DNA of 64,000 nucleotides from Eubacteriaceae bacterium (GCA_003446375.1 DMAW01000117.1:27119-91118), one strand, 5' to 3'; positions 53,880 to 62,561 are shown, numbered from the stretch's first letter. Translations and numbers: made by a program. Notes: generated from the letters alone by a model not told the origin.

Positions 53880-54671
53880 ATGAATTCTTATAATATTGAA
53901 ATCAATGATCTTCAAGCATCTTATGAGGATAACATCATCATTGACAGCCTAGATCTGAAAATACCTAAAAACAAGGTGACCATGATAATCGGATCCAATG
54001 GTTGTGGTAAGTCTACGCTTTTAAAGTGCATTTCTAGGCTGTTGATTCCTGATAAAGGTCAAATATCCATTAACGGCTCGGAAATTAAAAAGAGGGCATC
54101 CAAAGAACTGGCCAAAACTATGGCCGTGCTCCCTCAAAGTCCTTCAGCACCAGGAGGTCTACTAGTTAGAGAGCTCGTATCTTATGGGCGCTTCCCTTAT
54201 CAAAAGCCTATGGGCGGACTCAAAAAGGATGATATGGAAATTATAAACAGATCCATGGAGGTCACGGGCATTATTGAATATGCCGATAGGCCTCTTGATT
54301 CTCTATCCGGAGGACAAAGGCAGCGTGCGTGGATTGCCATGGTTTTGGCACAGGAAACCGAAATACTGATACTGGACGAACCTACCACCTACCTGGACAT
54401 ATCTCATCAGCTGGAGATACTGACGCTTCTTAAAGAGCTTAACGAAAAATTCAACCGTACAGTGGTCATGGTGCTTCATGAGCTGAATAATGCAGCTAAG
54501 TTTGCCGATCATCTTATTGGGCTTAAAAGTGGCAATGTAGTCTTTGAGGGGTCTCCCAAGGCAGTGGTTAATTGTGAAAATCTGCGGATTCTATACGGTG
54601 TCAATTCAAGCATACAGCTGGACAGCACAGGGACTTATCCCGTATGCGTAGATTTCCAGCTCGCTAAATAG
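53880..54671 (+). CDS. Siderophore ABC transporter ATP-binding protein
   Basis: Cytosolic ATPase of 263 residues for the two permeases. Walker A is IGSNGCGKSTLLK, the Q-loop is VLPQSP, the signature LSGGQRQRAWIAM, Walker B LILDEPTTYLDI and the switch His lies in MVLHELNNA. The ATG at 53880 has an AGGAGG site; five codons upstream overlap the previous gene and are excluded. Confidence 0.95.
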   Translation: MNSYNIEINDLQASYEDNIIIDSLDLKIPKNKVTMIIGSNGCGKSTLLKCISRLLIPDKGQISINGSEIKKRASKELAKTMAVLPQSPSAPGGLLVRELVSYGRFPYQKPMGGLKKDDMEIINRSMEVTGIIEYADRPLDSLSGGQRQRAWIAMVLAQETEILILDEPTTYLDISHQLEILTLLKELNEKFNRTVVMVLHELNNAAKFADHLIGLKSGNVVFEGSPKAVVNCENLRILYGVNSSIQLDSTGTYPVCVDFQLAK

Positions 54672-54683
54672 AAAGGACCTTTT

Positions 54684-55925
54684 ATGAAGAATAAAAACTT
54701 CGCAATTTTGTTGACAGGACAGATAATATCCCTTTTTGGCAGTGCCATCCAACGCTTTAGCTTATCCTTGTATATTCTTGATTTAACAGGATCAGCAGTG
54801 ATATTCGCCAATATTCTTGCTTTATCCATGGCTCCATACGTTTTTTTTGCTCCAATCGCCGGATTTATCTGTGACAGATACAGCCGAAAAATGATTATGG
54901 TGATATTGGATTTATTAAGCGGCCTTACCGCCGCTATATGCGCTTTCTTCCTGATGCAAGGCAGCCAAAGCATAGGTATGATATCCATCACGATGTTCAT
55001 ATTGTCATCACTGTCTACAGTGTATGCACCGGCAGTGACTTCCTCAATTCCTCAGGTAGTCGACAATTCCTCGCTGGTCAGGGCAAACAGTCTGGTACAA
55101 CAGATTGCATCCATGTCTAACTTCATCGGACCTGTAGTTGCCGGCTTATTATACAGCATGCTTGGAATTAGATTTGTCATATTGATAAACGCTGCAAGCT
55201 TCTTGTTTTCAGCCTCCTTGGAGTCGCTCATGGACATTCCCAACCCTAAGTCGGATCAATGTGAAAACACAAAATCCTGGGGAAGGTTGGTGTTGGATGA
55301 CTCCATATCAGGTTTTAGCTACCTACTAAAAAACAAGCCAACAATCACAAGGATGATAGCTATAGCAGGTTTTTTCAATCTTTTCCTAGTTCCTGTCTTT
55401 TCTGTAGGATCGCCCTACATAATCAAGGTGATTTTGGAGATGTCCTCCCACACCTATGGATTTGCTGAAGGCGTAATCGCATTGGGAATGATTGCAGGTG
55501 GATTCGTGATGAGCATTAATCCATTTTTCTCGGAGATAAAAAGCGTTTATAGGATCTTGTTTCTCTCGAGCTTATCTCTTTTGATTATGGGAGCTTCACT
55601 TTTTATTCCATTTGAACATTCCCACTACAGGTGGGTATCTCTGGTCGTATTTACGCTGGGTGGCAGCTTCATAATGTTCGCTCTCGGTGTCTCAAACGTA
55701 GTAACGGCTTCATATGTCCAACAAGAGATACCTTTTGAAATGATGGGCAAGACAACGGCTATATCAACAGCATTTGCTACAATATGCATACCTTTGGGGC
55801 AAATGGGATTCGGCAGATTATTGGAGATCTTTGATACTAGAGTGGGTTTTTTGATATTGATTGCATCAGCACTAAAGCTCCTTGCCACATATATGGTCAA
55901 GTGGAATGTAGGTAAAATCCCTTAA
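54684..55925 (+). CDS. MFS transporter (MFS_3/EntS-like), possible siderophore exporter
   Basis: A 413-residue major facilitator with about 12 helices. The start LLTGQIISLFGSAIQRFSL and the loop GFICDRYSRKMIMVILD place it with MFS_3 exporters such as enterobactin exporter EntS and macrolide pumps. It follows the importer ATPase by 12 nt, so it is co-transcribed and probably iron-repressed. It may export a siderophore or return the empty ligand; no siderophore synthesis genes are in the window. Confidence 0.85.
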   Translation: MKNKNFAILLTGQIISLFGSAIQRFSLSLYILDLTGSAVIFANILALSMAPYVFFAPIAGFICDRYSRKMIMVILDLLSGLTAAICAFFLMQGSQSIGMISITMFILSSLSTVYAPAVTSSIPQVVDNSSLVRANSLVQQIASMSNFIGPVVAGLLYSMLGIRFVILINAASFLFSASLESLMDIPNPKSDQCENTKSWGRLVLDDSISGFSYLLKNKPTITRMIAIAGFFNLFLVPVFSVGSPYIIKVILEMSSHTYGFAEGVIALGMIAGGFVMSINPFFSEIKSVYRILFLSSLSLLIMGASLFIPFEHSHYRWVSLVVFTLGGSFIMFALGVSNVVTASYVQQEIPFEMMGKTTAISTAFATICIPLGQMGFGRLLEIFDTRVGFLILIASALKLLATYMVKWNVGKIP

Positions 55926-56015
55926 AGCCACCTTAATCTTACATTCCATACACGTTGACTTTTTTGCTTTTTTATGTTTTCATGGAGTTGGGCATATTAT
56001 TTTTTTATCGACTAT

Positions 56016-56062
56016 TTAAGTGCACTTAACCCCTTCAACCGATAAAGTGTTAAACGTTTACA
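56016..56062. promoter_or_regulatory. Two palindromes upstream of the second MFS gene
   Basis: The 171-nt gap contains a perfect 14-bp palindrome TTAAGTGCACTTAA (56016-56029) and a LacI-type TAAACGTTTA core at 56051-56060 that matches the cre (CcpA) consensus at 12 of 14 positions (56049-56062). They imply a regulator separate from Fur, but none is encoded beside them. Confidence 0.45.
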
Positions 56063-56096
56063 CCAAACAAACAGACAATTAATTAGGAGTGAAATT

Positions 56097-57278
56097 ATGG
56101 AACCCAAAAACAAAATCAAGCTGGCTATATTATCCGTGTCTTCCCTACTGATGATTTCCATGACGGCATCCGCTATTTTGGCAGACATTTCTGCTCACTA
56201 TCCAGGTGTTGACCAATCTATCATACAGATGGTCCTTACCCTTCCGGCTCTCATGGGTATGACTTTCGCACTGCTGTCGGGACCTATCACCACAAAGATA
56301 TCAAAAAAGAATTTAGTCATATTCGGTTTGATTTCAGCTTTTTCAGGCGGAACTACTGCCTTGCTCTTTGGCCAGACCAGCATATACGTGCTGCATGCTT
56401 CAAGCCTGCTTATCGGCATCGCTCAAGGAATCAACTCGACTATGACGATGGCTCTTATAGCCGATTATTTTTCAGGAAGCGAACGGAGCTCCCTCATGGG
56501 GTTGCAATCTGCTTTTGTAAACGGAGGAAGCATGGTAATACTTCTGATTTCAGGGTTTTTAGCGGGCATCCGGTGGAATTATTCTTATTTGATTTATTTG
56601 ATTTTGATACCGGTGATGGTCATAGTCATCAAAAACCTTCCTTCAGACAGCCCTGTCCACGAAGATCATGCCTCAGCTTCAGGAAACGGCAATCTAAACT
56701 CCATAGTTTTCTTTACAAGCTTAGTCATGTTCTTGTTCACCACGCTTTTATTCGTATTTCAAACCAATATCTCCATGTTCATAAGAAGCAACGAACTGGG
56801 TGATGCATCTACCGCCGGTATGGTAAATTCTCTAATGACAGGGACAGGAGCCCTCACCGGGATTTTTTACGGAAGAATAACTCGCTTCTTAAAAACCATG
56901 ATAATGCCTGTCGCAGTTTGCACCGCCGGCATTGGAATGCTCCTTGTTTACATAGTTGGATCTCTGCCGTCAGTTTTCATTGCAGGAATCATGGTAGGAT
57001 TTGGACTTTCAGCAACTATACCTACAGCGATGTTCAATGTGTCAAGCGCCGTATCGCCTTCTAAAAGCGCAACAGCCATAGCTTTAACAAACGGTTTTAT
57101 GAATATCGGAATGTTTGCGTCCCCTTTTGTCATAAATCCTCTTTCCAGCGGACTCAACCCCGGCATAGACGGATTTAGGTTTTTCCTTTCAGCATCGGGA
57201 CTTATCCTTCTTTCCGTGATAATATACGCAGGCAATAGATACACTTCTCACATAACATCTGCCGATGAAAGAAAGTAG
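56097..57278 (+). CDS. MFS transporter (DHA-type)
   Basis: A 393-residue, 12-helix facilitator of the drug/proton antiporter type. The N-terminal TTKISKKNLVIFGLISAFSGG loop and the central GTGALTGIFYGRITRFLKT are typical. It is separated from the siderophore operon by palindromic sites, so it may be regulated independently. The substrate is unknown. A weak ribosome site (TAGGAGTG) precedes the ATG. Confidence 0.85.
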   Translation: MEPKNKIKLAILSVSSLLMISMTASAILADISAHYPGVDQSIIQMVLTLPALMGMTFALLSGPITTKISKKNLVIFGLISAFSGGTTALLFGQTSIYVLHASSLLIGIAQGINSTMTMALIADYFSGSERSSLMGLQSAFVNGGSMVILLISGFLAGIRWNYSYLIYLILIPVMVIVIKNLPSDSPVHEDHASASGNGNLNSIVFFTSLVMFLFTTLLFVFQTNISMFIRSNELGDASTAGMVNSLMTGTGALTGIFYGRITRFLKTMIMPVAVCTAGIGMLLVYIVGSLPSVFIAGIMVGFGLSATIPTAMFNVSSAVSPSKSATAIALTNGFMNIGMFASPFVINPLSSGLNPGIDGFRFFLSASGLILLSVIIYAGNRYTSHITSADERK

Positions 57279-57287
57279 CATAAAAAA

Positions 57288-57315
57288 GGCATGAAACCAA
57301 TTTTGGTCTCATGCC
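57288..57315. terminator. Convergent terminator between the MFS gene and rplY
   Basis: GGCATGA-A-ACCA and TGGT-C-TCATGCC form an 11-bp interrupted stem flanked by AAAAAA and TTTTTT, so it works in both directions. Confidence 0.85.
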
Positions 57316-57321
57316 CATTTT

Positions 57322-57933
57322 TTATTCTTCTGTCTCTTCTTCTCCAATTACTATCGGCTCTGTTCTTTCATCTTCTTCGGGTTCTTCTTCTGTAAGATTA
57401 AATGGAGATAGGGATACGATAAGCTCTTGGGGGTCGTTTAGGACCTCTATGCCTTTGTCGACCACGATATCAGATACTGTGTAATTTTCTCCTACCTGCA
57501 TCTTTTCTACATCCAGCGAGACGCTTTTAGGAATGTCTCCCGAGAGGCATTCTACATGCAGCTCATCCAAGTGGTGAACCAAAGCCCCTTCGTTTTGAAG
57601 ATTTTCTGAATTAAGTATATGTATTGGTACTTGCACCTGTACTTTTTGGGTCTTGCTTACTTGTTGGAAATCCGCATGAAGTATATCGCCCAAAATTGGA
57701 TCTCTTTGCAGCTCTTTTAGCATTACATGATAAGATTTTCCATTCATTTCTAAATCAATTATGGCGTTCAACCCTGATTCTTTGAGGATGCTGTGCATAT
57801 CCTTTTGGCTGATTGCCATAGTTTCCGGCTTTTTTGCCTTTCCATAAACCACACCGGGGATGAAATCCTGTTTTCTCAATTTCCTGGATACCCCAGTACC
57901 AGTTTGATCTCTGCTTACGCAACTAATCTTCAT
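57322..57933 (-). CDS. rplY: 50S ribosomal protein L25, CTC form
   Basis: 5S rRNA-binding ribosomal protein with the C-terminal beta domain of general stress protein CTC, 203 residues. Marks are GTGVSRKLRKQDFIPGVVYG, LQRDPILGDILHADFQ and HLDELHVECLSGDIPKSVSLDV. An acidic Glu/Asp tail ends the protein. The ATG has a GGGAGGA site, and a TATAAT promoter is visible upstream. Confidence 0.96.
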   Translation of the reverse strand: MKISCVSRDQTGTGVSRKLRKQDFIPGVVYGKAKKPETMAISQKDMHSILKESGLNAIIDLEMNGKSYHVMLKELQRDPILGDILHADFQQVSKTQKVQVQVPIHILNSENLQNEGALVHHLDELHVECLSGDIPKSVSLDVEKMQVGENYTVSDIVVDKGIEVLNDPQELIVSLSPFNLTEEEPEEDERTEPIVIGEEETEE

Positions 57934-57965
57934 AATTTTCCTCCCGTATGTTAGTATTCCCTAAT

Positions 57966-57993
57966 ATTATACCATACTTTTAGAAAATCACAA
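57966..57993 (-). promoter_or_regulatory. Sigma-A promoter of rplY
   Basis: Minus-strand TTGTGA (57988-57993), a 16-nt spacer and TATAAT (57966-57971), 33 nt before the start codon. Confidence 0.65.
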
Positions 57994-58014
57994 AATAAAT
58001 GGTAATTTTATCCT

Positions 58015-60177
58015 TTATGTATTCAGCAGATACATCGTAAGAAGCAACGCTCTTTGAAGCAGCTCTCCTCTGTGGATGCATTCATTTGGAGTGAACATGT
58101 CCCTGCTTGCAGGTCCAAATCCACATATCACCCCGGTGCTCTCAGGCACGACGCCTCCGGCCGTAGGAAGAAGCCCTGATTCCGTACCAAAAGGCAGCTT
58201 CCATTCCTCGCTTATCAACTTTAGTTTTTCTGTCATCCTATCCGTTCTTTCGCTTCTATTAAGAGGAGGCCTCTCCTCAAGTTTTTGAATATATACGTTG
58301 ATTTCTTCAGTATCTGAGTGGTCGAATATTTTGTATAAATCCTCCTCTGTCTTTTGGGCAAGATCGCTATCAAGAAAAGAAAGGTATATTGTAGCCCTGA
58401 CTCTGTGAGGAAGAAGTATGCTGTAACGCTCGGATTGAACCTCCTGAACTGCAACATTTATCATCTCACCGGGGCTGCTTAAGCTTCGTATGCTTTCGCT
58501 TTTTGTCAAAAACCAGCTCATCGCATCCGGAGTTGAAGTATGGGCGCCTGTCCTTTGAAAGGGTCCTTCGACCACTATGCTGTATTTTTTGCTGCCCCTA
58601 TGCTGATCTACTACCTTTCCGCTTAAAAATCCCGGCTGCATTATTATTACCTCTTTAGCCTTCTCGGAAGCCAATCTTAGCATGTGGCTTGAGTATCTCA
58701 TCCCTCTTCCTTCGTCCGAATAAATGAACACCCCTAGTTTCTTTTCTTCCATCTTTTCAGATATCTTCAAGGCATTTATAGCTTGAAGAACGCATGTGAT
58801 GCCTGCCCTGCTCGAAGCGATCCCTTCGCCGTAAAGCCATTCCGGCTCTCTTCTGAAAGGTATGGGATACCCTCCTTTTCCGTCATGTGGAACGTCGATC
58901 GGAACCACCATCAAGGTGCCGCCTTCAAACCCCTCAGTGCTTTCCCAAGTCCAAGCAGATCGATTATTGGTAAATTCAGGAACTTTTTGCATCTCAAGAT
59001 CTTCAAATCTCTTTTCAAGCTTTTTTATCATAGTGCCCAATCCTACGGGATCTCCCGTCCAGCTTGGAATATTGGTCCACCCTTTAAGCTCTTCTTCTAT
59101 TTTGTCCCTGTGCTGAGTAAGATAAGAAAATGATATCATTTTAGGATCTTCATAAAGGCTTGCCGAATTCTCTTCAACAGCCATAGGACCAAAATATCTC
59201 AAGCTGGCGACTTCGATAAGCTTATTTACAAGCTTGTTGTAGTCAAGCCCTATCTTGTCCGCAGCAAACACGTAAGATCCGCTTTTGCCTAGACTTGCCA
59301 TGGAGTTCACCTCCAAGATGTAGGGATTATTGTCTTTATCCAGCCTGAAATCTACCCTTGCGCTATCGAAGCAGCCTAAAGCCCTGAAGGTTTCAATTGC
59401 AAGTTTTTGAACCTTTTTGGCAGTTTCATCATCTATTGGTGCAGGACATATCTTTTCGAGAGTCCTTCCGCTGGTACCTTTTTTGTCTTCGTAAGTAAAT
59501 ATCTTTTCTCCTTCTGTAAAAGCGATTTCAACAGGAGGAAGAGCTTCAACGGGCGCATTGCCTAATAATCCGACGTTTACTTCACGGCCGTCTATATACT
59601 CTTCTACAAGCGTAGGGGATTTGAACATATCGTATATTACCCTTACTCCTTCTCTTAACTCTTCATCTGTATTAACTATCTTAAGACCAAAGGACACAGC
59701 TTCATCTTTAGGTTTTACTATTAAAGGGTATTTTAAATCGTCTTGGAGCGGAAGCTCAAAGTCCGGCGTATCCAAGACAGTGAACTTCGGCGTTGGAAGG
59801 CCCTTTTGCATGAGCACCATCTTTGTAAGCACCTTGTCAAGGGCTACTGCATGGGTTTCCGGGCTGGATCCTACATACGGTATCCCAAGCATCTCCAATA
59901 TCCCCGGGATATGCGTATACCTGGCCCTTCCTTGAATCCCGTAACTTAAGTTGAATACAAGCCCCGGCCTCTCGCCTGATATTACCGAAGGCATAAAATC
60001 CTCTAAAGCCGATATTATGTTTTTATCTCCTTCAAAGGTCTTGACCTGATGACCCCCTTCTTCCAAGGCTTTTTTAATCATGTCTATTGTTCCAAGCCCG
60101 TACTTTTCCCTGTTTGGCCTTCCAAAAAGGTTTATTACAGCTTGGCTGTCTCTATTGTATATAATTGCAATCTTCAT
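58015..60177 (-). CDS. ATP-grasp (D-Ala-D-Ala ligase-like) / degenerate M20-peptidase-like fusion protein
   Basis: A 720-residue two-part protein of unknown reaction. Residues 1-330 are an ATP-grasp ligase close to Ddl: FNLSYGIQGRARYTHIPGILEMLGIPYVGS (in part), LDKVLTKMVLMQKGLPTPKF, YPLIVKPKDEAVSFGLK, VEEYIDGREVNVG and the metal motif DSARVDFRLD...YILEVNS. Residues about 345-720 follow the M20/M28-like peptidase order, but the five usual metal ligands look replaced: HxD is PID (426-428), the bridging Asp is Ser455, the Glu after DE is Gly490, the (D/E)P acid is Gln514 and the last His is Phe695. The lid His546 (GAHTSTP) remains. The start overlaps the GGT-like gene stop (ATGA). A peptide or amide ligase with a substrate-binding pseudo-peptidase domain is my inference. 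Confidence 0.75.
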   Translation of the reverse strand: MKIAIIYNRDSQAVINLFGRPNREKYGLGTIDMIKKALEEGGHQVKTFEGDKNIISALEDFMPSVISGERPGLVFNLSYGIQGRARYTHIPGILEMLGIPYVGSSPETHAVALDKVLTKMVLMQKGLPTPKFTVLDTPDFELPLQDDLKYPLIVKPKDEAVSFGLKIVNTDEELREGVRVIYDMFKSPTLVEEYIDGREVNVGLLGNAPVEALPPVEIAFTEGEKIFTYEDKKGTSGRTLEKICPAPIDDETAKKVQKLAIETFRALGCFDSARVDFRLDKDNNPYILEVNSMASLGKSGSYVFAADKIGLDYNKLVNKLIEVASLRYFGPMAVEENSASLYEDPKMISFSYLTQHRDKIEEELKGWTNIPSWTGDPVGLGTMIKKLEKRFEDLEMQKVPEFTNNRSAWTWESTEGFEGGTLMVVPIDVPHDGKGGYPIPFRREPEWLYGEGIASSRAGITCVLQAINALKISEKMEEKKLGVFIYSDEGRGMRYSSHMLRLASEKAKEVIIMQPGFLSGKVVDQHRGSKKYSIVVEGPFQRTGAHTSTPDAMSWFLTKSESIRSLSSPGEMINVAVQEVQSERYSILLPHRVRATIYLSFLDSDLAQKTEEDLYKIFDHSDTEEINVYIQKLEERPPLNRSERTDRMTEKLKLISEEWKLPFGTESGLLPTAGGVVPESTGVICGFGPASRDMFTPNECIHRGELLQRALLLTMYLLNT

Positions 60178-61811
60178 CGTTTAATCTTCCTTTCTGCTTT
60201 AGAAGCTCGAAGCTTTTCGGGTCCTTTGCACGTTCCATCCCTCCTGGGATCTGCCGCTCCCATAAAGAGGCCTTCCGGTTCTTTTGGCATCAGAACCGCT
60301 TGGACACACCCCATGTAAAAGCTCTTATCGCCCTTATCTATTATTTCAAATCCCAGCTGATCGAAAAGCCCGATGAGCTCTTTTGTGATGATTTCGCTTT
60401 CCATATAGGCTCTTTTTCCGCTGCCTGCATGGATTCGAGGCCAGGCAATGACATCTTCAATATCTTTTCCGTAGGCAAGCACCCCTGATAAAATCTGGCT
60501 AAGGACTGTAGATATCCTTTCGCTTCCCGGGCTGCCTATAATCATTTGAGCTTTTCCCGCCTTATCCTTTACCAAAGTCGGAGCCACGCTGCTATAAGGC
60601 TTGGCGCCGGGCAACAAGTAATATGGATGCATGACGTCCTTTACGTTAAATGCGCTCATGTAGTTATTATAGAAAAAACCCAAATTAGCAGCCATGGTTT
60701 TCGCTCCGTAAACCTTTTCTATGGACTGGGTTATTCCAACTGCATTTCCGTGCTTGTCCGCAACACTTAAGTGGGTTGTCTCCCCGCTGGTTTTAGGCAT
60801 TTTTATTTCATCGTAAACGTTTAATCCCAACGCTTCCTTGATTCTGTCAGCTGTGTATATCCCGTTTTTCTTTTGGATCATCCATTTGTCATCCACCTGG
60901 TGAAATCTCTCCGGATCCACGGGAAAATGCTCTCTGTTCATTAGCGCGGCATGAAATGCAAGCGCCATCACTTGGTAGTAATCCTTTGAATTGACCTCGA
61001 GATTTCCTGGGCCGAAATTTTCCAAGGTGTTCAGTATCTGAAAAAGCGCCCTCCCGGCTCCCGGCGGCGGGAAAGTCTCAAGGAAAAAACCACAGTAGCT
61101 GCCTTTTAAGGGCTTCCTTTCCAAAGGAATGGGGATTTTCATCAAATCTTCTTTTTTTATAAGGCCTTGCCTGTTTTCCATATCATCTATCAATTTGACT
61201 CCTATTTTTCCAGTATAGAAATCTTTCCACCCTTCATTTGCCATAGATTCCAATGTATTTGCCAAATCGTCTTGAAATACGGTGCTTCCCCATTGTCTAG
61301 GCTCATTTTTCTTGTAAAAAAAAGACCTTGCATATTCATCAGCTATATTTTTATTTTCTCTGGCAAGCAGCATGTTTTGCAGTTTAGACAGCTCGTATCC
61401 TTTTCTAGCCGTCTTGATTGCAGGCTTTAGGACTTCCTCAAAAGGCAGGCTTCCGTATTTATCCAGCAAATATCCCAATACTGCCGGCGTAGACGGAACT
61501 GTCGTTGCCTTGATGCCGTTTTTAAGGGGCTTTTTATTAAAATCTCCCAAACTTATAGAATACGGAGCTCTCGAAGACCCATCCACTGCTATCGTCTTTT
61601 TTTCTTTTTCTCCAATATGCAAAAGCGCCATGCTCTGTCCTCCCAGGCCCGAAGCCTGTGGCTCTGTAACTCCCAGGCAAAACGCCGCTGCAACTGCTGC
61701 ATCAACTGCGTTCCCCCCCATTTCAAGCATCAGCGCCCCTGCATTAGTAGCATAAGGGCTTGCTGTCGAAACCATCCCAAAAGGACTTTTTGCAACCTTG
61801 CCTTCTTTCAA
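60174..61811 (-). CDS. ggt: Gamma-glutamyltransferase family protein (no signal peptide)
   Basis: N-terminal-nucleophile hydrolase/transferase of the GGT family, 545 residues. The self-cleavage site and nucleophile are the Thr of GETTHLSVADKHGNAVGITQSIE (in part), giving a large subunit of about 355 and a small one of about 190 residues. Other marks are GNAVDAAVAAAFCLGVTEPQASGLGG, PPPGAGRALFQIL, SSVAPTLV and GSPGSERI. Most bacterial GGTs are secreted, but this N-terminus (MKEGKVAKSPFG) has no signal. A TTG start at 61811 has a GAGGGG site. It is upstream of, and coupled to, the ATP-grasp/M20 fusion, so gamma-glutamyl or related amide bonds may be made and broken by the pair. Confidence 0.88.
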   Translation of the reverse strand: MKEGKVAKSPFGMVSTASPYATNAGALMLEMGGNAVDAAVAAAFCLGVTEPQASGLGGQSMALLHIGEKEKKTIAVDGSSRAPYSISLGDFNKKPLKNGIKATTVPSTPAVLGYLLDKYGSLPFEEVLKPAIKTARKGYELSKLQNMLLARENKNIADEYARSFFYKKNEPRQWGSTVFQDDLANTLESMANEGWKDFYTGKIGVKLIDDMENRQGLIKKEDLMKIPIPLERKPLKGSYCGFFLETFPPPGAGRALFQILNTLENFGPGNLEVNSKDYYQVMALAFHAALMNREHFPVDPERFHQVDDKWMIQKKNGIYTADRIKEALGLNVYDEIKMPKTSGETTHLSVADKHGNAVGITQSIEKVYGAKTMAANLGFFYNNYMSAFNVKDVMHPYYLLPGAKPYSSVAPTLVKDKAGKAQMIIGSPGSERISTVLSQILSGVLAYGKDIEDVIAWPRIHAGSGKRAYMESEIITKELIGLFDQLGFEIIDKGDKSFYMGCVQAVLMPKEPEGLFMGAADPRRDGTCKGPEKLRASKAERKIKR

Positions 61812-61882
61812 GCTTTTCCCCTCTTTCGGTGGTATTTAAAGTTATCATTTCAATTTTCATTATACACAAAACAGGTAGCAGC

Positions 61883-61953
61883 GGAAAGAAGAAAGTTGGA
61901 AAGTAGAAAGTGGAAAGTAGAAGGCGGAAAGTAGAAGGCGGAAAGCAAGAGGC
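61883..61953. repeat. Tandem array of a 14-bp purine-rich unit
   Basis: About five copies of a GGAAAGTAGAAGGC-like unit (61883-61897, then 61898, 61912, 61926 and 61940 at 14-bp steps). Copies 3 and 4 are identical; the outer ones diverge. It lies upstream of the ggt promoter region, in the 800-nt gene-free stretch before the cold-shock gene. Confidence 0.8.
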
Positions 61954-62091
61954 TCGAGTTGTAAGTTTTAAGATGTAGGATATGAGTAAAAACAAAAGGC
62001 GCTTATGACCTTTGTGGTTCAAGGTATTTATCTTTGACACAAAAGGAATCCGTACAAACTTATAACTTACTGCTTGCACCTTACAACTTTT

Positions 62092-62184
62092 TACCGAGAC
62101 AGAGTCTCGTTTACCGACTGCGTAGCAGTCATTTATCGTACGGCAAAGCCGTGCATTTCACAGTCGCTACGGCGACTAAACGGT
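62092..62184. repeat. 93-bp direct repeat, copy 1
   Basis: Identical over all 93 bases to 62324-62416. Each copy holds four short hairpins: GAGAC-AGA-GTCTC, GACTGC-GTA-GCAGTC, ACGGC-AAA-GCCGT and AGTCGC-TACG-GCGACT, spaced by 7-9 T/A-rich bases. Confidence 0.95.
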
Positions 62185-62323
62185 TGTTAAAGGTTCGCTT
62201 CGCTCATGTGGGATGCTCCCTTTGGTCGCGGGAAAAGCTCGTTTCACTCGCGAGAAAGGTTCGCTAAAGCTCACGGGAAACGCGCAACGTGCGTATTGCA
62301 ATGTTGCTTTTAAAGACGGTTTC

Positions 62324-62416
62324 TACCGAGACAGAGTCTCGTTTACCGACTGCGTAGCAGTCATTTATCGTACGGCAAAGCCGTGCATTTCACAGTCGCT
62401 ACGGCGACTAAACGGT
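62324..62416. repeat. 93-bp direct repeat, copy 2
   Basis: Second exact copy, 232 bp downstream of the first. Perfect identity in non-coding DNA implies recent duplication or gene conversion. Confidence 0.95.
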
Positions 62417-62480
62417 GCCAAAGGCACCAAACAAGCATCTCGTACGGCTTTGCCGTCCGAGCTCGCGGGCTTCGCCCAAT

Positions 62481-62540
62481 AATAAAACACAGGCCTCATG
62501 CATTTAAAGCAAGCTTTATGCACGAGGCCTGTGTTTTATT
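62481..62540. terminator. Long palindrome, probable bidirectional terminator
   Basis: Seventeen-bp perfect arms AATAAAACACAGGCCTC/GAGGCCTGTGTTTTATT enclosing a second AAAGC/GCTTT stem. The A/T-rich outer ends give T runs on both strands. It bounds the hairpin region on the cold-shock side. Confidence 0.7.
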
Positions 62541-62561
62541 GCTGTTTCTCAGCTTTTAGCG

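Larger units (their letters stand above)
62092..62476. other. Hairpin-rich non-coding region
   Basis: Besides the two 93-bp copies, the region contains GGTGCC-AAA-GGCACC (62414-62428), ACGGC-TTT-GCCGT, GGGC-TTC-GCCC and weaker small palindromes between the copies. The stems differ in sequence but share the design of 4-7 bp arms around a triplet loop. Reading frames across it are translations of palindromes with no ribosome sites. The GC content is higher than in the neighbouring AT-rich spacers. Function unknown; a mobile repeat relic or a structured RNA are options. Confidence 0.7.

Noticed and set aside
62092..62416. Possible CRISPR array
   Set aside because: Only two copies, 93 bp long and internally palindromic, with one 139-bp spacer and no cas genes.
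62034..62482. Open reading frames of 77 and 89 codons across the hairpin repeats
   Set aside because: They are translations of palindromic repeats, lack ribosome sites and recur with the 93-bp repeat, so they are not treated as genes.
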